Positions 43,516 through 53,593 of a stretch of DNA of 64,000 bases are shown in pieces. The notes under the pieces were generated by a model. That model ran no database searches. It was not told where the DNA came from and saw nothing but the letters and a program-made list of their open reading frames with translations. Within the stretch, counting starts at the first letter, position 1. The number at the start of each line of letters is the position of its first letter. The stretch lies in assembly GCF_001642835.1 (NCBI RefSeq), contig NZ_LXEI01000002.1:1-64000 (forward strand). The letters are read 5' to 3'. Position numbers and translations under genes: made by a program. The stretch is from Pseudotamlana agarivorans. GTDB taxonomy: Bacteria > Bacteroidota > Bacteroidia > Flavobacteriales > Flavobacteriaceae.

Positions 43516-45663
43516 TTATTCCTTTTTTACTTCAATAACTTTTGCGCCCCACATGTATATGGTGTCGTCGGTTTGAATATCACTAATTAAACATCGCAAC
43601 TTGCTGCCGTCTGCCTTTTTAGTGCCCGTTAGGGTATATTCCTTCCAGTCATCAGTAAGGTTGATAACTAGGGTGTTATAAACGGCATAATCTTTATCCG
43701 CTCTTTGAAAACGTAGTCTTGTTTTTCCTTTGCCTTTCATCCAAATTGAGAATTTGAAAGTACCTTCGGTATGGCTTAATACTTGATAAATATGACCGTC
43801 GCTTTCTCCTAGCCCCGTAATTTCATCGGCGACACTTTTACCGTCAGGCGTTGCCATGGAGCTAATGTTTGCTTTAACTGCCGATTTAAACCATCTTGGA
43901 TGCTCAAATTCATTAGGGTATTCAATCAAGTTTTTTGACTCATGGTCAATAGGAATATTTCTAGCAGCTTTATTATGATGAGGTTCCCCTTTTCCTGCTA
44001 ATTTTATGCGCTCCAACATGTCTTGATCAAAGAATTGACCCGATGGTATATAATCTTCGAGGCCTTTAATAACAGGTAATTCCAACGGAGGGTCGTCACT
44101 AAAAAGATCTTCTACGCTTTTGGGGCGTTCCTCTTCACGCCAATCGAAACCCTTGAGGCGTTTGTCTTTTTGAGGGTATTTCGATTCCGGAATTAAATCG
44201 CCGTCTACTTGGTTAAATCTGGAATATTCTTCAATATCGCCTTCAGCAAATAATATTTTAATACTTCCCGACTTGGCTTTATCAATCCCTATAAGTTCTT
44301 GGTTTTCATTACGTGCGTAGAATATGGATTCGGCATTTTTAATGATGTTAACCTCTCTTAAAACATTTTCATCATTAAATAACCCCACCAGTCTTAAGCC
44401 GTAAATTTGGTTGTAACCATCTGTGCTTAAAGTGTCTTTGCTAATAATGAAAGCATGGTTAAAAACTAAAAGTGAATCTATTTTTTCTGTTTTATTATTT
44501 GAAATTAAATGAATGGTATCACCGGTCATTTGGTTTTCGAAATTCCATAAGACGGGTTTACGTGCTTTTGCAAATTTATCGCCAGCCGATAGCCTCGGAA
44601 TGTTTATTAATTTGGTGATCCCTGTTTTTTGATTCGCATAAATAGAATCTGATTTCCCTGTAATATCCGATTTAAAAAGTTTGGCGTTATAGTAAGCATT
44701 CACAATACGATTATCGGGTTTTCCGGTAACCATAATTTTATCGGCGTGCATGAACACAGAATCTTTTTCTTGAACGGTTATGGCTAAGGCTCGTTTGGTA
44801 ATAAAAAGGGAGTCTTTTGCCTTGTAAACTTCGGCATAATGCCCTTTTATCACACTTTTATTGAGGGTGTCTGTTACTTTGATGTTATTGGTTGCTGATG
44901 CAAAGTTTTGATTGTTATCAAAATATAAACTGTCTCCTTCAATAATTCTATGGTCGTAATCTATTCTCGCATTTTTAATGGCGTATCCGACTTCTAATTT
45001 AGTGTCATAAAATCCTTTTTCACAATAGGTTTTACTGGTTTCAGTGGTGATGGTGGAAGGTCCAAAAAGATATGCAAAGCCTGTATCGGAATAAAAATCG
45101 AAGTAATCAGAATTGATAGTTGATTCTTTATTAACTAAAACCACATCTTTTACAAATTGGTATTTTTTGATATCCATGTAATATCTACCAATTTTACTGG
45201 TAATTGTACCAGACGAATCTTTTACAACTTTACCGCCATTTCTATAAAAAGCTTGTTGTTTTACACGATCAAAGTAAAGGGTGTCTGAAGAAATAGTAGA
45301 ATTCGGATCTGTTAAAACCACATCACCACTAGCAAAAGCAAGTTCGGTTATACCACTATACTCCACATATTTGGATGTCATATTAATGGTGTCGCCTTGT
45401 TTTACAGAAACATTACCATAAGCTTCAACAAAATTTTCTTCACCGTAGTGAATGGCTTTGTCGCACCACATGTTGGAGCCGCCATGAATTATATGAACTT
45501 GCTGCTTGTCGTCACGGGTTAGAACCTTCGCGCCGGGATAATTTTCTTCGTCTATGGTGAGTTTACCAGCGTACTCAATTTGAATTTTGCGTTTCTCTTG
45601 AGCGTTATTCACCGAAACAAAACAAACAATTAATAATAATAGTAAGACTTGAAGTTTATTCAA
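43516..45663 (-). CDS. OstA-like protein with extra C-terminal domain
   Basis: About 715 residues. The frame opens at a TTG at 45684, but a TATTTTTG -7 element covers that codon. The TTG at 45663 gives a clean signal peptide (NKLQVLLLLLIVCFVSVNNAQ), so I prefer it; there is no ATG. Residues up to about 550 are repeated OstA/LptA-type strands (VEYSGITELAFASGDVVL, YGNVSVKQGDTINM), the fold that carries lipopolysaccharide across the periplasm. The last 150 residues (FKFSIWMKGKGKTRLRFQR, MWGAKVIEV) form a carbohydrate-binding-like beta-sandwich, which I do not expect in an OstA protein. Confidence 0.82.
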   Translation of the reverse strand: MNKLQVLLLLLIVCFVSVNNAQEKRKIQIEYAGKLTIDEENYPGAKVLTRDDKQQVHIIHGGSNMWCDKAIHYGEENFVEAYGNVSVKQGDTINMTSKYVEYSGITELAFASGDVVLTDPNSTISSDTLYFDRVKQQAFYRNGGKVVKDSSGTITSKIGRYYMDIKKYQFVKDVVLVNKESTINSDYFDFYSDTGFAYLFGPSTITTETSKTYCEKGFYDTKLEVGYAIKNARIDYDHRIIEGDSLYFDNNQNFASATNNIKVTDTLNKSVIKGHYAEVYKAKDSLFITKRALAITVQEKDSVFMHADKIMVTGKPDNRIVNAYYNAKLFKSDITGKSDSIYANQKTGITKLINIPRLSAGDKFAKARKPVLWNFENQMTGDTIHLISNNKTEKIDSLLVFNHAFIISKDTLSTDGYNQIYGLRLVGLFNDENVLREVNIIKNAESIFYARNENQELIGIDKAKSGSIKILFAEGDIEEYSRFNQVDGDLIPESKYPQKDKRLKGFDWREEERPKSVEDLFSDDPPLELPVIKGLEDYIPSGQFFDQDMLERIKLAGKGEPHHNKAARNIPIDHESKNLIEYPNEFEHPRWFKSAVKANISSMATPDGKSVADEITGLGESDGHIYQVLSHTEGTFKFSIWMKGKGKTRLRFQRADKDYAVYNTLVINLTDDWKEYTLTGTKKADGSKLRCLISDIQTDDTIYMWGAKVIEVKKE

Positions 45664-45681
45664 AGTATAAAAAATTTGTCG

Positions 45682-45689
45682 CAAAAATA
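45682..45689 (-). promoter_or_regulatory. Flavobacterial -7 promoter element TATTTTTG
   Basis: A minus-strand match to TAnnTTTG, about 20 bp before the preferred TTG start of the OstA-like gene at 45663. Supports the shorter start. Confidence 0.4.
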
Positions 45690-45831
45690 ACGATTAAAAA
45701 AATGATTTATGATATGGAATCTAAAAACGCTTCAAAAATTATGAAGCATTCTAAAATTAATAAATATGATCACTTTGAATAATGCCATATGTTTTATATT
45801 ATCGTTTGTTGTATAAGTGTAAGAACAAAAA

Positions 45832-46163
45832 ATGAATTTTAAACTTCAATCTCTATTAGTATTAGTTGCAACAATAATAATTATCATAGATATATAACAT
45901 TTCCTTAAGAGGGAGATATTTATGAAATAAAATTGGATAAAAAAGGAGATGATACCTCTTCTTTTTATACCATATATAAAGATAAGGACTACAGTAAAGA
46001 TTCCGTATTTGTTTTTAGAACAGAATATGGTTTAAATCAAAAGGAAAAACTTAACTTATTGAATAAACAAGGACTATTTGATAAAAAAATAAAGTCATTT
46101 TCTAAATATGAAATCCAAAAATCATTAAATACTAAATATGTAATAAGAATACAACGTAACTAG
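45832..46163 (+). pseudogene. Small hypothetical gene, apparently frameshifted
   Basis: An ATG at 45832 opens a membrane-type N-terminus (MNFKLQSLLVLVATIIIIID) that stops at 45895-45897. A second frame from about 45909 (EGDIYEIKLDKKGDDTSSFY ... YVIRIQRN) runs to 46163 without an ATG near its start. The two together look like one small secreted or membrane-anchored protein broken by a frameshift. The family is unknown, and the secreted-protein gene follows 6 bp later. Confidence 0.4.
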
Positions 46164-46169
46164 AACGCA

Positions 46170-46688
46170 ATGGTAAAAAAAATTATAATTTTAAGTGTCT
46201 TTTTAAACATTTCACTTATTTATTCTCAAAAACTAAAAACAATAGAACATGAAAAGTACGAAATTAAAGTGCCTGAAAATTGGGAAGAAAATAAAATGTT
46301 TTATTCAAATTCACTAAGTTTAACAATTATGAAGCCTAAATCTGATAGCGATATGAATCCTGTTGAAGCAATTGGAGTTAAGCATGTTAAATCAAAAGAA
46401 AGCAGTTTTGAAGGTGGTTACATAGAATACATTTCATTCTTAAAAGGATATTATAAAGAAAATTTTAAAATTCTTGAAACCGAGAATTTAACTTCAAACA
46501 ATTACCCAATTAGAAAGTTAATTGTAGAAACAAAAAGCAGAATAAATGGGAAAAAGAGGAGGAATATAATGGTGTATAGTTTTAAGGATAATGAATCAAT
46601 GATGCTCACATTAACGGGAACAAAGGAAAATTTTGACTGTAACTTAGACTTGTATGCAAAAGTTTATGAATCTTGGAAAATAAAATAA
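46170..46688 (+). CDS. Secreted protein with PsbP/DcrB-like fold
   Basis: 172 residues with a signal peptide (MVKKIIILSVFLNISLIYSQ). The rest, KYEIKVPENWEENKMFYSNSLSLTIMKP ... MMLTLTGTKENFDCNLDLYAKVYESWKIK, follows the PsbP/Mog1/DcrB pattern of small extracytoplasmic beta-alpha-beta proteins. Function unknown; probably periplasmic or a surface protein. It follows a broken small gene on the same strand, outside the neighbouring core operons. Confidence 0.65.
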   Translation: MVKKIIILSVFLNISLIYSQKLKTIEHEKYEIKVPENWEENKMFYSNSLSLTIMKPKSDSDMNPVEAIGVKHVKSKESSFEGGYIEYISFLKGYYKENFKILETENLTSNNYPIRKLIVETKSRINGKKRRNIMVYSFKDNESMMLTLTGTKENFDCNLDLYAKVYESWKIK

Positions 46689-46842
46689 ACTATAGCCGAA
46701 AAGTAAAAAATATTGGTGATTTAGTGCTAATAAAATGTGGTTTCATATTTGATACTTCAGATATTATTGCTAAAAATTTTTGAACGTAAACCCATAACTA
46801 TCCTTGTAAATATCGGATGAGTATCACTATAATGCCTAGAAA

Positions 46843-47697
46843 ATGGAACGAATTTTTATTAAAAGTATCAAAATAATCGGAAGTCTACTTATCCTGTTTT
46901 ATCTGGGTGTATGTATATGGTTCTATTATAATCAAGGTTCTTTTATTTTCATGAATCCAGTAAAACTACCTAACAATTTAAAATACGATTTTCAAGGCAA
47001 TTTTGAGGAAATTAATTTTGATGTAGAGGACAGTATTAAGATCAATTCTTTATTATTTAAATCAGAAATACAACCTTCTAAAGGAGTCATTCTCACTTTA
47101 AAGGGAGCTGGAGGAAATATTTCAAATCAAAATGAAGTAGCAAAAATATACAATGACGAAGGTTTCGATTTTTACGTCATGGATTATAGAGGGTATGGAA
47201 AAAGTCAAGGTTGTTATAATAATGACTTACAAATGTATAAGGATGGCCAAGCAGCTTATGATATTTTATTAGAAAGGGGGTATAAGGAAGATGAAATCAT
47301 TATTATCGGTGTTTCATTAGGTTCTGGAGTAGCAAGTTATCTCGCTGCAAATAATAGTCCGAGTCAACTTATCCTGATTTCACCTTATAAAAGCATGAAG
47401 GACTTGGCAAAAAACCTAACGTTACCAAAACTCAAATATTTACGGTACTTACCGACAGATTTGTTATTGCGATATAACTTGGATAATGCGGAACATATAA
47501 AAAAGGTAAAAGCACCGGTCACAATTTTTCATGGTACAGCAGATAGGCTCATATATTACGGCTCATCATTAAAGCTTAAAGATTGTTTTAAACCAGCAGA
47601 TACATTAATTACTATAAAAGATGGAATACATAGAGGTTTTGGTGGTAGGCCTGATGTGCTTGAAGGTATTAGGGAGATAATAAATGGACAAAAATAA
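46843..47697 (+). CDS. Membrane-anchored alpha/beta hydrolase
   Basis: 284 residues with an N-terminal anchor (IIGSLLILFYLGVCIWFYY). Serine-hydrolase triad: Ser158 in GVSLGS, Asp234 in HGTADRLI, His263 in DGIHRGF. Related to the S33/ABHD13-like peptidase or esterase group; the substrate is unknown. The start is the ATG right before the anchor. It stands alone on the plus strand between two small accessory genes. Confidence 0.85.
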   Translation: MERIFIKSIKIIGSLLILFYLGVCIWFYYNQGSFIFMNPVKLPNNLKYDFQGNFEEINFDVEDSIKINSLLFKSEIQPSKGVILTLKGAGGNISNQNEVAKIYNDEGFDFYVMDYRGYGKSQGCYNNDLQMYKDGQAAYDILLERGYKEDEIIIIGVSLGSGVASYLAANNSPSQLILISPYKSMKDLAKNLTLPKLKYLRYLPTDLLLRYNLDNAEHIKKVKAPVTIFHGTADRLIYYGSSLKLKDCFKPADTLITIKDGIHRGFGGRPDVLEGIREIINGQK

Positions 47698-47739
47698 GGG
47701 AATCTCCTAAGGTTTTTTAAAAATAAACAAAACTATGAA

Positions 47740-48270
47740 ATGAAAATTTTTGAAACTGAAAGATTAATTATTAGAAGTTTAGAAAAATCGGATAAAAAAT
47801 ATTTTGCTGAACTTTTTACTGATTCAAGAGTTTTAGAGCTAATTCCACAGAAGGCATTTACGGATAAACAAATAACAGAACGATTTGAAAAAAGCCTGAA
47901 TATAAATTTAAATGATTTAAGTAAACGGAAGTGTTCTTGTGGCATATTTATAAAAGGTAAAACCGAATTGATAGGACTTGCTCTATTTCTAATAAATGAT
48001 GCCGATGAAAAAGAATTAGGTTATCGTTTTAGAGAAGCTTATTGGGGAAATGGATACGGTGCAGAAACGACCAAAGGGATGTTGAAATATTATTTCGAGG
48101 AAATGAAAGAAAGTAAAGTTACGGCTGATGTTAATATAGCCAATGTTGCTTCGGTGAAGATTTTAAACAAGTTTATGAAGCCTGTATATGAATTTTTTAA
48201 TGAAAGAGATAATTGTACGGATAGAAGGTATGAACTCGAAAAAAGGATCTGGCTAGAATATCATAACTAA
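47740..48270 (+). CDS. GNAT-family N-acetyltransferase
   Basis: 176 residues of the RimJ/RimL type: ETERLIIRSLEKSDKKYFAE at the start, GYRFREAYWGNGYGAETTKG as the acetyl-CoA loop, and VNIANVASVKILNKF near 150. It transfers an acetyl group to an unknown amine; relatives modify ribosomal proteins or antibiotics. Single gene, 43 bp after the hydrolase. Confidence 0.88.
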   Translation: MKIFETERLIIRSLEKSDKKYFAELFTDSRVLELIPQKAFTDKQITERFEKSLNINLNDLSKRKCSCGIFIKGKTELIGLALFLINDADEKELGYRFREAYWGNGYGAETTKGMLKYYFEEMKESKVTADVNIANVASVKILNKFMKPVYEFFNERDNCTDRRYELEKRIWLEYHN

Positions 48271-48360
48271 TTAATACTTAAGACATGGATTTTAGTTAAT
48301 GTGAGTAAAGAGAAAATGAGGGTACTTGGGGAAAAATATTAAGCAAAGAGCAGGTATAAA

Positions 48361-48386
48361 AAAAGACCACATTTAATGTGGTCTTT
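48361..48386. terminator. Bidirectional terminator between GNAT gene and purA
   Basis: AAAGACCACAT and ATGTGGTCTTT pair exactly, with A and T runs on the sides. It serves purA (-), whose stop is 28 bp away, and possibly the GNAT gene (+). Confidence 0.7.
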
Positions 48387-48413
48387 CATGTATTTTAAAA
48401 TGTATCAACGCTA

Positions 48414-49691
48414 CTATTTCTGTCTAAAAATAGTTTGTTTTCTGTCTGGTCCAACAGATACAATAGTAATAGGCGTTTCTAATTCTTTTTCTAAAAATTC
48501 GATGTAGTCGTTTAGAGCTTTTGGCATTTGAGAAGCTTCAGACATTTCTGTTAAATCTTCATTCCAACCACTAAATTCGGTATAAACAGGTTCTACATTT
48601 TCTGGTTCTATGTTATATGGAAGATGCGATATTTCTTCACCTTTATATTTGTAAGCTGTACATACTTTTAAGGTTTTAAAACCAGAAAGCACATCACCTT
48701 TCATCATCATTAATTGAGTAACCCCATTAACTTGACAAGCATATTTTAAAGCTACAAGGTCTAACCAACCGCAACGTCTTGGTCGTCCTGTAGTAGCTCC
48801 AAATTCATTTCCAACTTTGGCCATAGTCGCTCCATCTTCATCAAAAAGTTCGGTAGGGAATGGGCCAGATCCAACACGTGTGGTGTAAGCTTTAAAAATA
48901 CCAAAAACTTCTCCAATTTGGTTCGGCGCAACACCTAAACCTGTACAAGCACCAGCAGCAGTTGTATTACTAGATGTTACAAACGGATAAGTTCCGAAGT
49001 CGATATCTAATAATGAACCTTGAGCACCTTCAGCAAGAATGGATTGTCCAGATTTTTGAGATTGGTATATATATTCTTCAGAATCGATAAATTTTAAAGA
49101 TTTTAAAACTTCAACAGCTTTAAAAAATTCAACTTCTAACTCATCTAAGTTGTATTCTAATTCAACATTGTAAAATTTAATCATTGACTCGTGTTTATCA
49201 GCCAATGCTCTGTATCGTTCTTTCCAGTCGCTTAATTCTAAATCACCAACACGAATACCGTTTCTTCCAGTTTTATCCATGTATGTTGGGCCAATTCCTT
49301 TAAGAGTCGATCCAATTTTAGCTTTACCTTTTGAAGCTTCACTAGCAGCATCTAATAAACGATGCGTAGGTAAAATGATATGTGCTTTTCTTGAAATAAG
49401 TAATGATTTTCTATAATCAACGTCTTGTTCTTCAAGTTTATCAAGTTCACCTTTAAAAATTACAGGGTCTATAACAACGCCGTTTCCTACTAAATTGGTA
49501 GCGTTATCATGGAAAATTCCTGAAGGAATAGTATGTAAAACATGTTTTTTACCGTTAAAAACTAGAGTGTGTCCTGCATTTGGACCACCTTGAAAACGAG
49601 CTATAATATTATAGTTTGTGGTAAGAACGTCAACAATCTTTCCTTTGCCTTCGTCTCCCCATTGTAATCCTAGTAGTAAGTCTACCGCCAT
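48414..49691 (-). CDS. purA: Adenylosuccinate synthase
   Basis: 425 residues. Joins IMP and aspartate with GTP in AMP synthesis. Motifs: GDEGKGK (12-18) with catalytic Asp13, GPNAGHT near 37 with the catalytic His, GSTLKGIGPTYMDK, and the C-terminal VSVGPDRKQTI. Full family length. It starts 9 bp after the Fur-family gene and ends at a hairpin terminator, so it is the last gene of a rel-fur-purA cluster. Confidence 0.96.
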   Translation of the reverse strand: MAVDLLLGLQWGDEGKGKIVDVLTTNYNIIARFQGGPNAGHTLVFNGKKHVLHTIPSGIFHDNATNLVGNGVVIDPVIFKGELDKLEEQDVDYRKSLLISRKAHIILPTHRLLDAASEASKGKAKIGSTLKGIGPTYMDKTGRNGIRVGDLELSDWKERYRALADKHESMIKFYNVELEYNLDELEVEFFKAVEVLKSLKFIDSEEYIYQSQKSGQSILAEGAQGSLLDIDFGTYPFVTSSNTTAAGACTGLGVAPNQIGEVFGIFKAYTTRVGSGPFPTELFDEDGATMAKVGNEFGATTGRPRRCGWLDLVALKYACQVNGVTQLMMMKGDVLSGFKTLKVCTAYKYKGEEISHLPYNIEPENVEPVYTEFSGWNEDLTEMSEASQMPKALNDYIEFLEKELETPITIVSVGPDRKQTIFRQK

Positions 49692-49699
49692 TGTGAATA

Positions 49700-50173
49700 T
49701 TAGTTATTTGTTGTTGATTTTCTATTTCCGTAAAAATAGAGTGAGTGGTTGTTAATTTTAATATCGAAAACTTCTTCAATAGTTTTTTTGATCGATTCAA
49801 TTCTAGGGTCACAAAACTCTATCACTTCACCGGTATCGGTTAAAATAACATGGTCGTGTTGTCTATCGAAGTATGATTTCTCGTAATGGGCTTGGTTTTG
49901 TCCGAATTGATGTTTTCTTACCAAACCACATTCTAAAAGTAGTTCTATAGTGTTATAAAGTGTTGCGCGAGACACGCGGTACTTTTTGTTTTTCATATTA
50001 AGATATAGAGACTCTATATCAAAATGTTCTTCACTATTATATATTTCCTGCAATATAGCATAACGTTCTGGCGTTTTACGGTGCCCGTTATTTTCTAAAA
50101 AGCTCGTAAAAACATTTTTTACGATATCCTGATTTTTTGTATCCGATTTTGCATTCATAATTTCCGTGTGCAA
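49700..50173 (-). CDS. Fur-family transcriptional regulator lacking the usual CxxC zinc sites
   Basis: 157 residues. An N-terminal winged helix ([40 protein letters not shown]) and the dimer domain [20 protein letters not shown]. In most Fur proteins the sequence after HDH holds a CxxC structural zinc site; here it is ILTDTG with only one Cys in EFCD. It may still bind its regulatory metal through His residues. It lies between rel and purA with gaps of 13 and 8 bp. Which metal or peroxide signal it reads is unknown. Confidence 0.88.
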   Translation of the reverse strand: MHTEIMNAKSDTKNQDIVKNVFTSFLENNGHRKTPERYAILQEIYNSEEHFDIESLYLNMKNKKYRVSRATLYNTIELLLECGLVRKHQFGQNQAHYEKSYFDRQHDHVILTDTGEVIEFCDPRIESIKKTIEEVFDIKINNHSLYFYGNRKSTTNN

Positions 50174-50186
50174 ATTTACACATTTT

Positions 50187-52406
50187 TTACACTCTAGTAA
50201 CCTTATCTATACCATTAATTTTTTTTAGTTTTTCAAGAATCTTTTTAATAATGGTGTTGTTTTTTACTACAAGGTTGATTTTTCCAGAGAACAAACCGTC
50301 CTCGCTTTCAAAACTAATGCTTTTCATATTAACATGCATATTTTCTGAAACGATGGTAGTAATTTCGTTAACAAGGCCGATATGGTCTATTCCCGTGAGC
50401 TTAATTTGCGCCATAAATTCTTGCTGGGTGGAATCTACCCATTTGGCGGTCATGATGCGGTAAGCGTAGTTAGACTGTAGACTTAAGGCATTCGGACAGT
50501 TTTTTTTGTGTACTTTAATGCCTTCGGAAACGGTTAAAAAGCCAAAAACACTATCTCCAGGGATTGGGTTGCAACAATTAGCGAGTTTGTAATCCAGTTT
50601 TTCAGCTTCTTTTCCAAAAACTAGTGAATCGTAATTCGTTGTAACCTCATTTTTCTCTAATTCTTCTTTAGTAATATTCGCTTTTCTGGTAATTTTACTC
50701 TTAATGAAAGACATTAAAGCATTACTACGCGAAGCTGCAAAGTTTTTAATCATGACATTGTCTATAGAGCCAATGCCTACACGATAAAACAAATCTAAAC
50801 TCGTTTTTAGCTTAAAGTATCTAACAAGTTCATTAATTGTTTTTTCGTTAAGTGTAATTTTTAATTGTTTTAGTTTACGACGTAAAATTTCTTTACCGTC
50901 TTCGCCAACACGTTTTCGGTCTTCTTTTAAAGCCGATTTTATTTTCCCTCTAGCTCTTGCTGTTGTCGCATAATCGAGCCAGTTCGGATTTGGTTTAGCA
51001 CTTTCGGAAGTTAATATTTCAACTTGGTCTCCAGTTTCAAGCACATGACTTAAGGTTACCAGTTTTCCGTTTACCTTAGCACCTCTTGTTTTCATGCCAA
51101 TTTCGGTATGAATACTAAAGGCAAAATCTAAAGAAGTAGCGCCTTTTGGGAGCGATTTTAAATCCCCATTAGGGGTGAAAACAAATATTTCTTGAGAATA
51201 AAGATTGAGTTTAAACTGCTCAACAAAATCAACAGCATTAATTTCAGGACTTTCAAGGGCTTCTTGAAGCCTGTTAATCCAAGTTTCTAAACTATCTTCT
51301 TTCTCGGTGTTGTTTTTGTATTTGTAGTGAGCAGCATAACCTTTTTCTGCAATTTCGTTCATACGTTCACTACGCACCTGTACTTCAACCCAACGTCCTT
51401 TAGGACCCATAACGGTAATGTGAAGCGCTTCGTAACCCGTGGTTTTTGGCGATGTAATCCAATCGCGTAAACGCATGGGGTTAGGTCGAAAATGATCGGT
51501 AACTATAGAATAGATTTTCCAAGCCTGAAACTTTTCATCAGCGGGCTCGCTTTTGTATATGATTCTAATGGCAAACTTATCATATACTTCATCAAAAGAA
51601 ACCCCTTGATTAAGCATTTTCTTTCTGATGGAGAAGATAGACTTTGGTCGCCCTTTTATAGAATATTCAAACTTTTCTTTGTCTAAAGCATTTTTAATAA
51701 CCTCGCTAAATTGCTCAATATAAAGATCTTGTTCTTCTTTGCTTTCTTTTATTTTAAGAAGAATATCGTTATAAACATCGGGTTCTGTATACTTTAAACT
51801 TAAGTCTTCAAGTTGTGTTTTTATGTTGTATAACCCAATACGATGCGCTAATGGCGCGTAAATGTATAAGGTTTCTGATGCAATTTTATCCTGTTTATCA
51901 GGACGCATGGAATCCATGGTTTGCATGTTGTGAAGTCGGTCTGCAATCTTAATAATAATAACACGAACGTCATCATTAAGCGTTAAGAGCATTTTACGAA
52001 AGTTCTCGGCTTGTAACGACACATCCATGTCTTTTTCTTTACTAAGCGAAGAAATCTTAGTAAGGCCTTCAACAATGCGGGCTATGGTTTTACCAAAGCG
52101 GTTTTCAATATCTTTAATTTCATAATCGGGACTGTCTTCAACAACATCGTGAAGTAAAGCCGCGGCAATAGAGGTGGCGTCTAATCCAATTTCTTGCGCC
52201 ACAATTTTAGCCACAGCAATAGGGTGGAAGATGTAAGCTTCTCCCGATTTTCTACGCTGATTTTTATGCCCATCTAAGGCAACTTCAAAAGCACTTCTAA
52301 TTAATTTTTTATCGTCACTGGTAAGTGTGGTATAACTAACTTTCAGTAGCTCCTTGTAAGCCTTAGCAATAGTGGCATTCTCTTTTTCAATGGCTTCCTC
52401 TGTCAT
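50187..52406 (-). CDS. rel: Bifunctional (p)ppGpp synthetase/hydrolase
   Basis: 739 residues. Makes and degrades the stringent-response alarmone. N-terminal HD hydrolase with His47, His61 and His86-Asp87 (LLHDVVED) intact; synthetase with [13 protein letters not shown] and [14 protein letters not shown] domain ([24 protein letters not shown]); conserved Cys motif ([11 protein letters not shown]); and a C-terminal ACT domain. It therefore appears fully bifunctional. It heads the rel-fur-purA cluster, which makes sense because ppGpp inhibits purine enzymes. Confidence 0.95.
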   Translation of the reverse strand: MTEEAIEKENATIAKAYKELLKVSYTTLTSDDKKLIRSAFEVALDGHKNQRRKSGEAYIFHPIAVAKIVAQEIGLDATSIAAALLHDVVEDSPDYEIKDIENRFGKTIARIVEGLTKISSLSKEKDMDVSLQAENFRKMLLTLNDDVRVIIIKIADRLHNMQTMDSMRPDKQDKIASETLYIYAPLAHRIGLYNIKTQLEDLSLKYTEPDVYNDILLKIKESKEEQDLYIEQFSEVIKNALDKEKFEYSIKGRPKSIFSIRKKMLNQGVSFDEVYDKFAIRIIYKSEPADEKFQAWKIYSIVTDHFRPNPMRLRDWITSPKTTGYEALHITVMGPKGRWVEVQVRSERMNEIAEKGYAAHYKYKNNTEKEDSLETWINRLQEALESPEINAVDFVEQFKLNLYSQEIFVFTPNGDLKSLPKGATSLDFAFSIHTEIGMKTRGAKVNGKLVTLSHVLETGDQVEILTSESAKPNPNWLDYATTARARGKIKSALKEDRKRVGEDGKEILRRKLKQLKITLNEKTINELVRYFKLKTSLDLFYRVGIGSIDNVMIKNFAASRSNALMSFIKSKITRKANITKEELEKNEVTTNYDSLVFGKEAEKLDYKLANCCNPIPGDSVFGFLTVSEGIKVHKKNCPNALSLQSNYAYRIMTAKWVDSTQQEFMAQIKLTGIDHIGLVNEITTIVSENMHVNMKSISFESEDGLFSGKINLVVKNNTIIKKILEKLKKINGIDKVTRV

Positions 52407-52535
52407 AATTTAAAAGTAACATAAAGAATATTAACAGGCAACCTGCGTTTCGTTTTTTTAAACATTCTAAAACAAAATGTGTTTAAAATGGAATAATAAT
52501 GATATTTAGGGTTAAAAAAACGATGATTTTCTAAT

Positions 52536-53111
52536 TTATTTTTGGTTTAAAAAGGCCACTAATAGCGCAACAGCTTTGCCACGATGCCCAATACTGTTTT
52601 TAAGCGATAGCGGCATCTGGGCAAATGTTTCAGTGTATCCTTCTGGTTTAAAAATAGGATCGTAACCAAAACCTTGGCTTCCCATTTTAATATCTGTAAT
52701 TTCCCCTTTACAAATTCCAGTGAAATTTTGTAAAGTATCATTTATATGCAATGCGATTACAGTTTTGAACTGGGCGTTTCTGTTAGATTTATCTTGTAGC
52801 TCGTTTAAAAGTTTGTCCATATTATCCTGGTCATTCTTTTGTTCGCCAGCATATCTTGCGGAATATACACCTGGCGCACCGTTTAGTGCTTCAACTTCTA
52901 AACCTGTATCGTCTGCAAAACAGTCATAGCCATAGTTGTCTTTAATGTAATTTGCTTTTTGAGAGGCATTACCTTCTATGGTGTTTTGTGTTTCTGGAAT
53001 ATCCTCGGTACAACCAATATCGGTTAAACTTAGTAAGGTGATATGACTTGGAATCAAAGCTTGAACTTCTTTGATTTTATTTTTATTGTTGGTTGCAAAA
53101 ACGAGTTTCAT
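52536..53111 (-). CDS. rdgB: Non-canonical purine NTP pyrophosphatase (RdgB/HAM1)
   Basis: 191 residues. Removes dITP and XTP from the nucleotide pool to protect DNA. Motifs: ATNNKNKIKEV at the start, FADDTGLEVEALNGAPGVYSARYAG with the metal-binding Asp residues, and GSQGFGYDPIF near 150. Standard length. 129 bp upstream of rel, same strand, with its own leader. Confidence 0.94.
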   Translation of the reverse strand: MKLVFATNNKNKIKEVQALIPSHITLLSLTDIGCTEDIPETQNTIEGNASQKANYIKDNYGYDCFADDTGLEVEALNGAPGVYSARYAGEQKNDQDNMDKLLNELQDKSNRNAQFKTVIALHINDTLQNFTGICKGEITDIKMGSQGFGYDPIFKPEGYTETFAQMPLSLKNSIGHRGKAVALLVAFLNQK

Positions 53112-53280
53112 AATAACTAGGATTTTAAACTTTCAAAAATACTATTATATCATATGAAATGAAAGCAGGCTGTATTTATTCTAATGAAAATTTTAATAGC
53201 ATTTTATGATTTTTGTTGTGTTCACTTTTTTCTAAAACTCGTATCTTCGGAGGGATATTAATACTTAAAAGAGAACGATT

Positions 53281-53580
53281 ATGACAGTAAATTTTCAATA
53301 TGTAGGCGTAGATGTAAGTGAGACACTTTCACAATTCACAAAAGAGAAATTAGAGAAAATATTTAATAGATACGAATTTTTAATAAGTGCAGAGGTACAT
53401 TTTAAACAAGATGAAAAGGATCATGATTTAGGTAAAATTTGCAATATTGAATTGAGTTTACCAGGCCCTAGAATTTTTGCAACTTCTAATGAACGTAATT
53501 TTGAAGTATCAGTAAGAGAAACCATTAGCGATTTAGAGCGTCAGCTTAAAAAGAGAAAGGAAATTTATAAAACACATTAG
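53281..53580 (+). CDS. hpf: Ribosome hibernation-promoting factor, short type
   Basis: 99 residues. Binds the small ribosomal subunit and silences it in stationary phase. The pattern VNFQYVGVDVSETLSQFTKEKLEKIF ... VEVSVRETISDLERQLKKRKE fits the HPF/RaiA fold without the dimerising tail of long HPF. A TATCTTCG box (53242-53249), one base off the -7 consensus, lies 31 bp upstream. Confidence 0.88.
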   Translation: MTVNFQYVGVDVSETLSQFTKEKLEKIFNRYEFLISAEVHFKQDEKDHDLGKICNIELSLPGPRIFATSNERNFEVSVRETISDLERQLKKRKEIYKTH

Positions 53581-53593
53581 AATTGACATGAGA

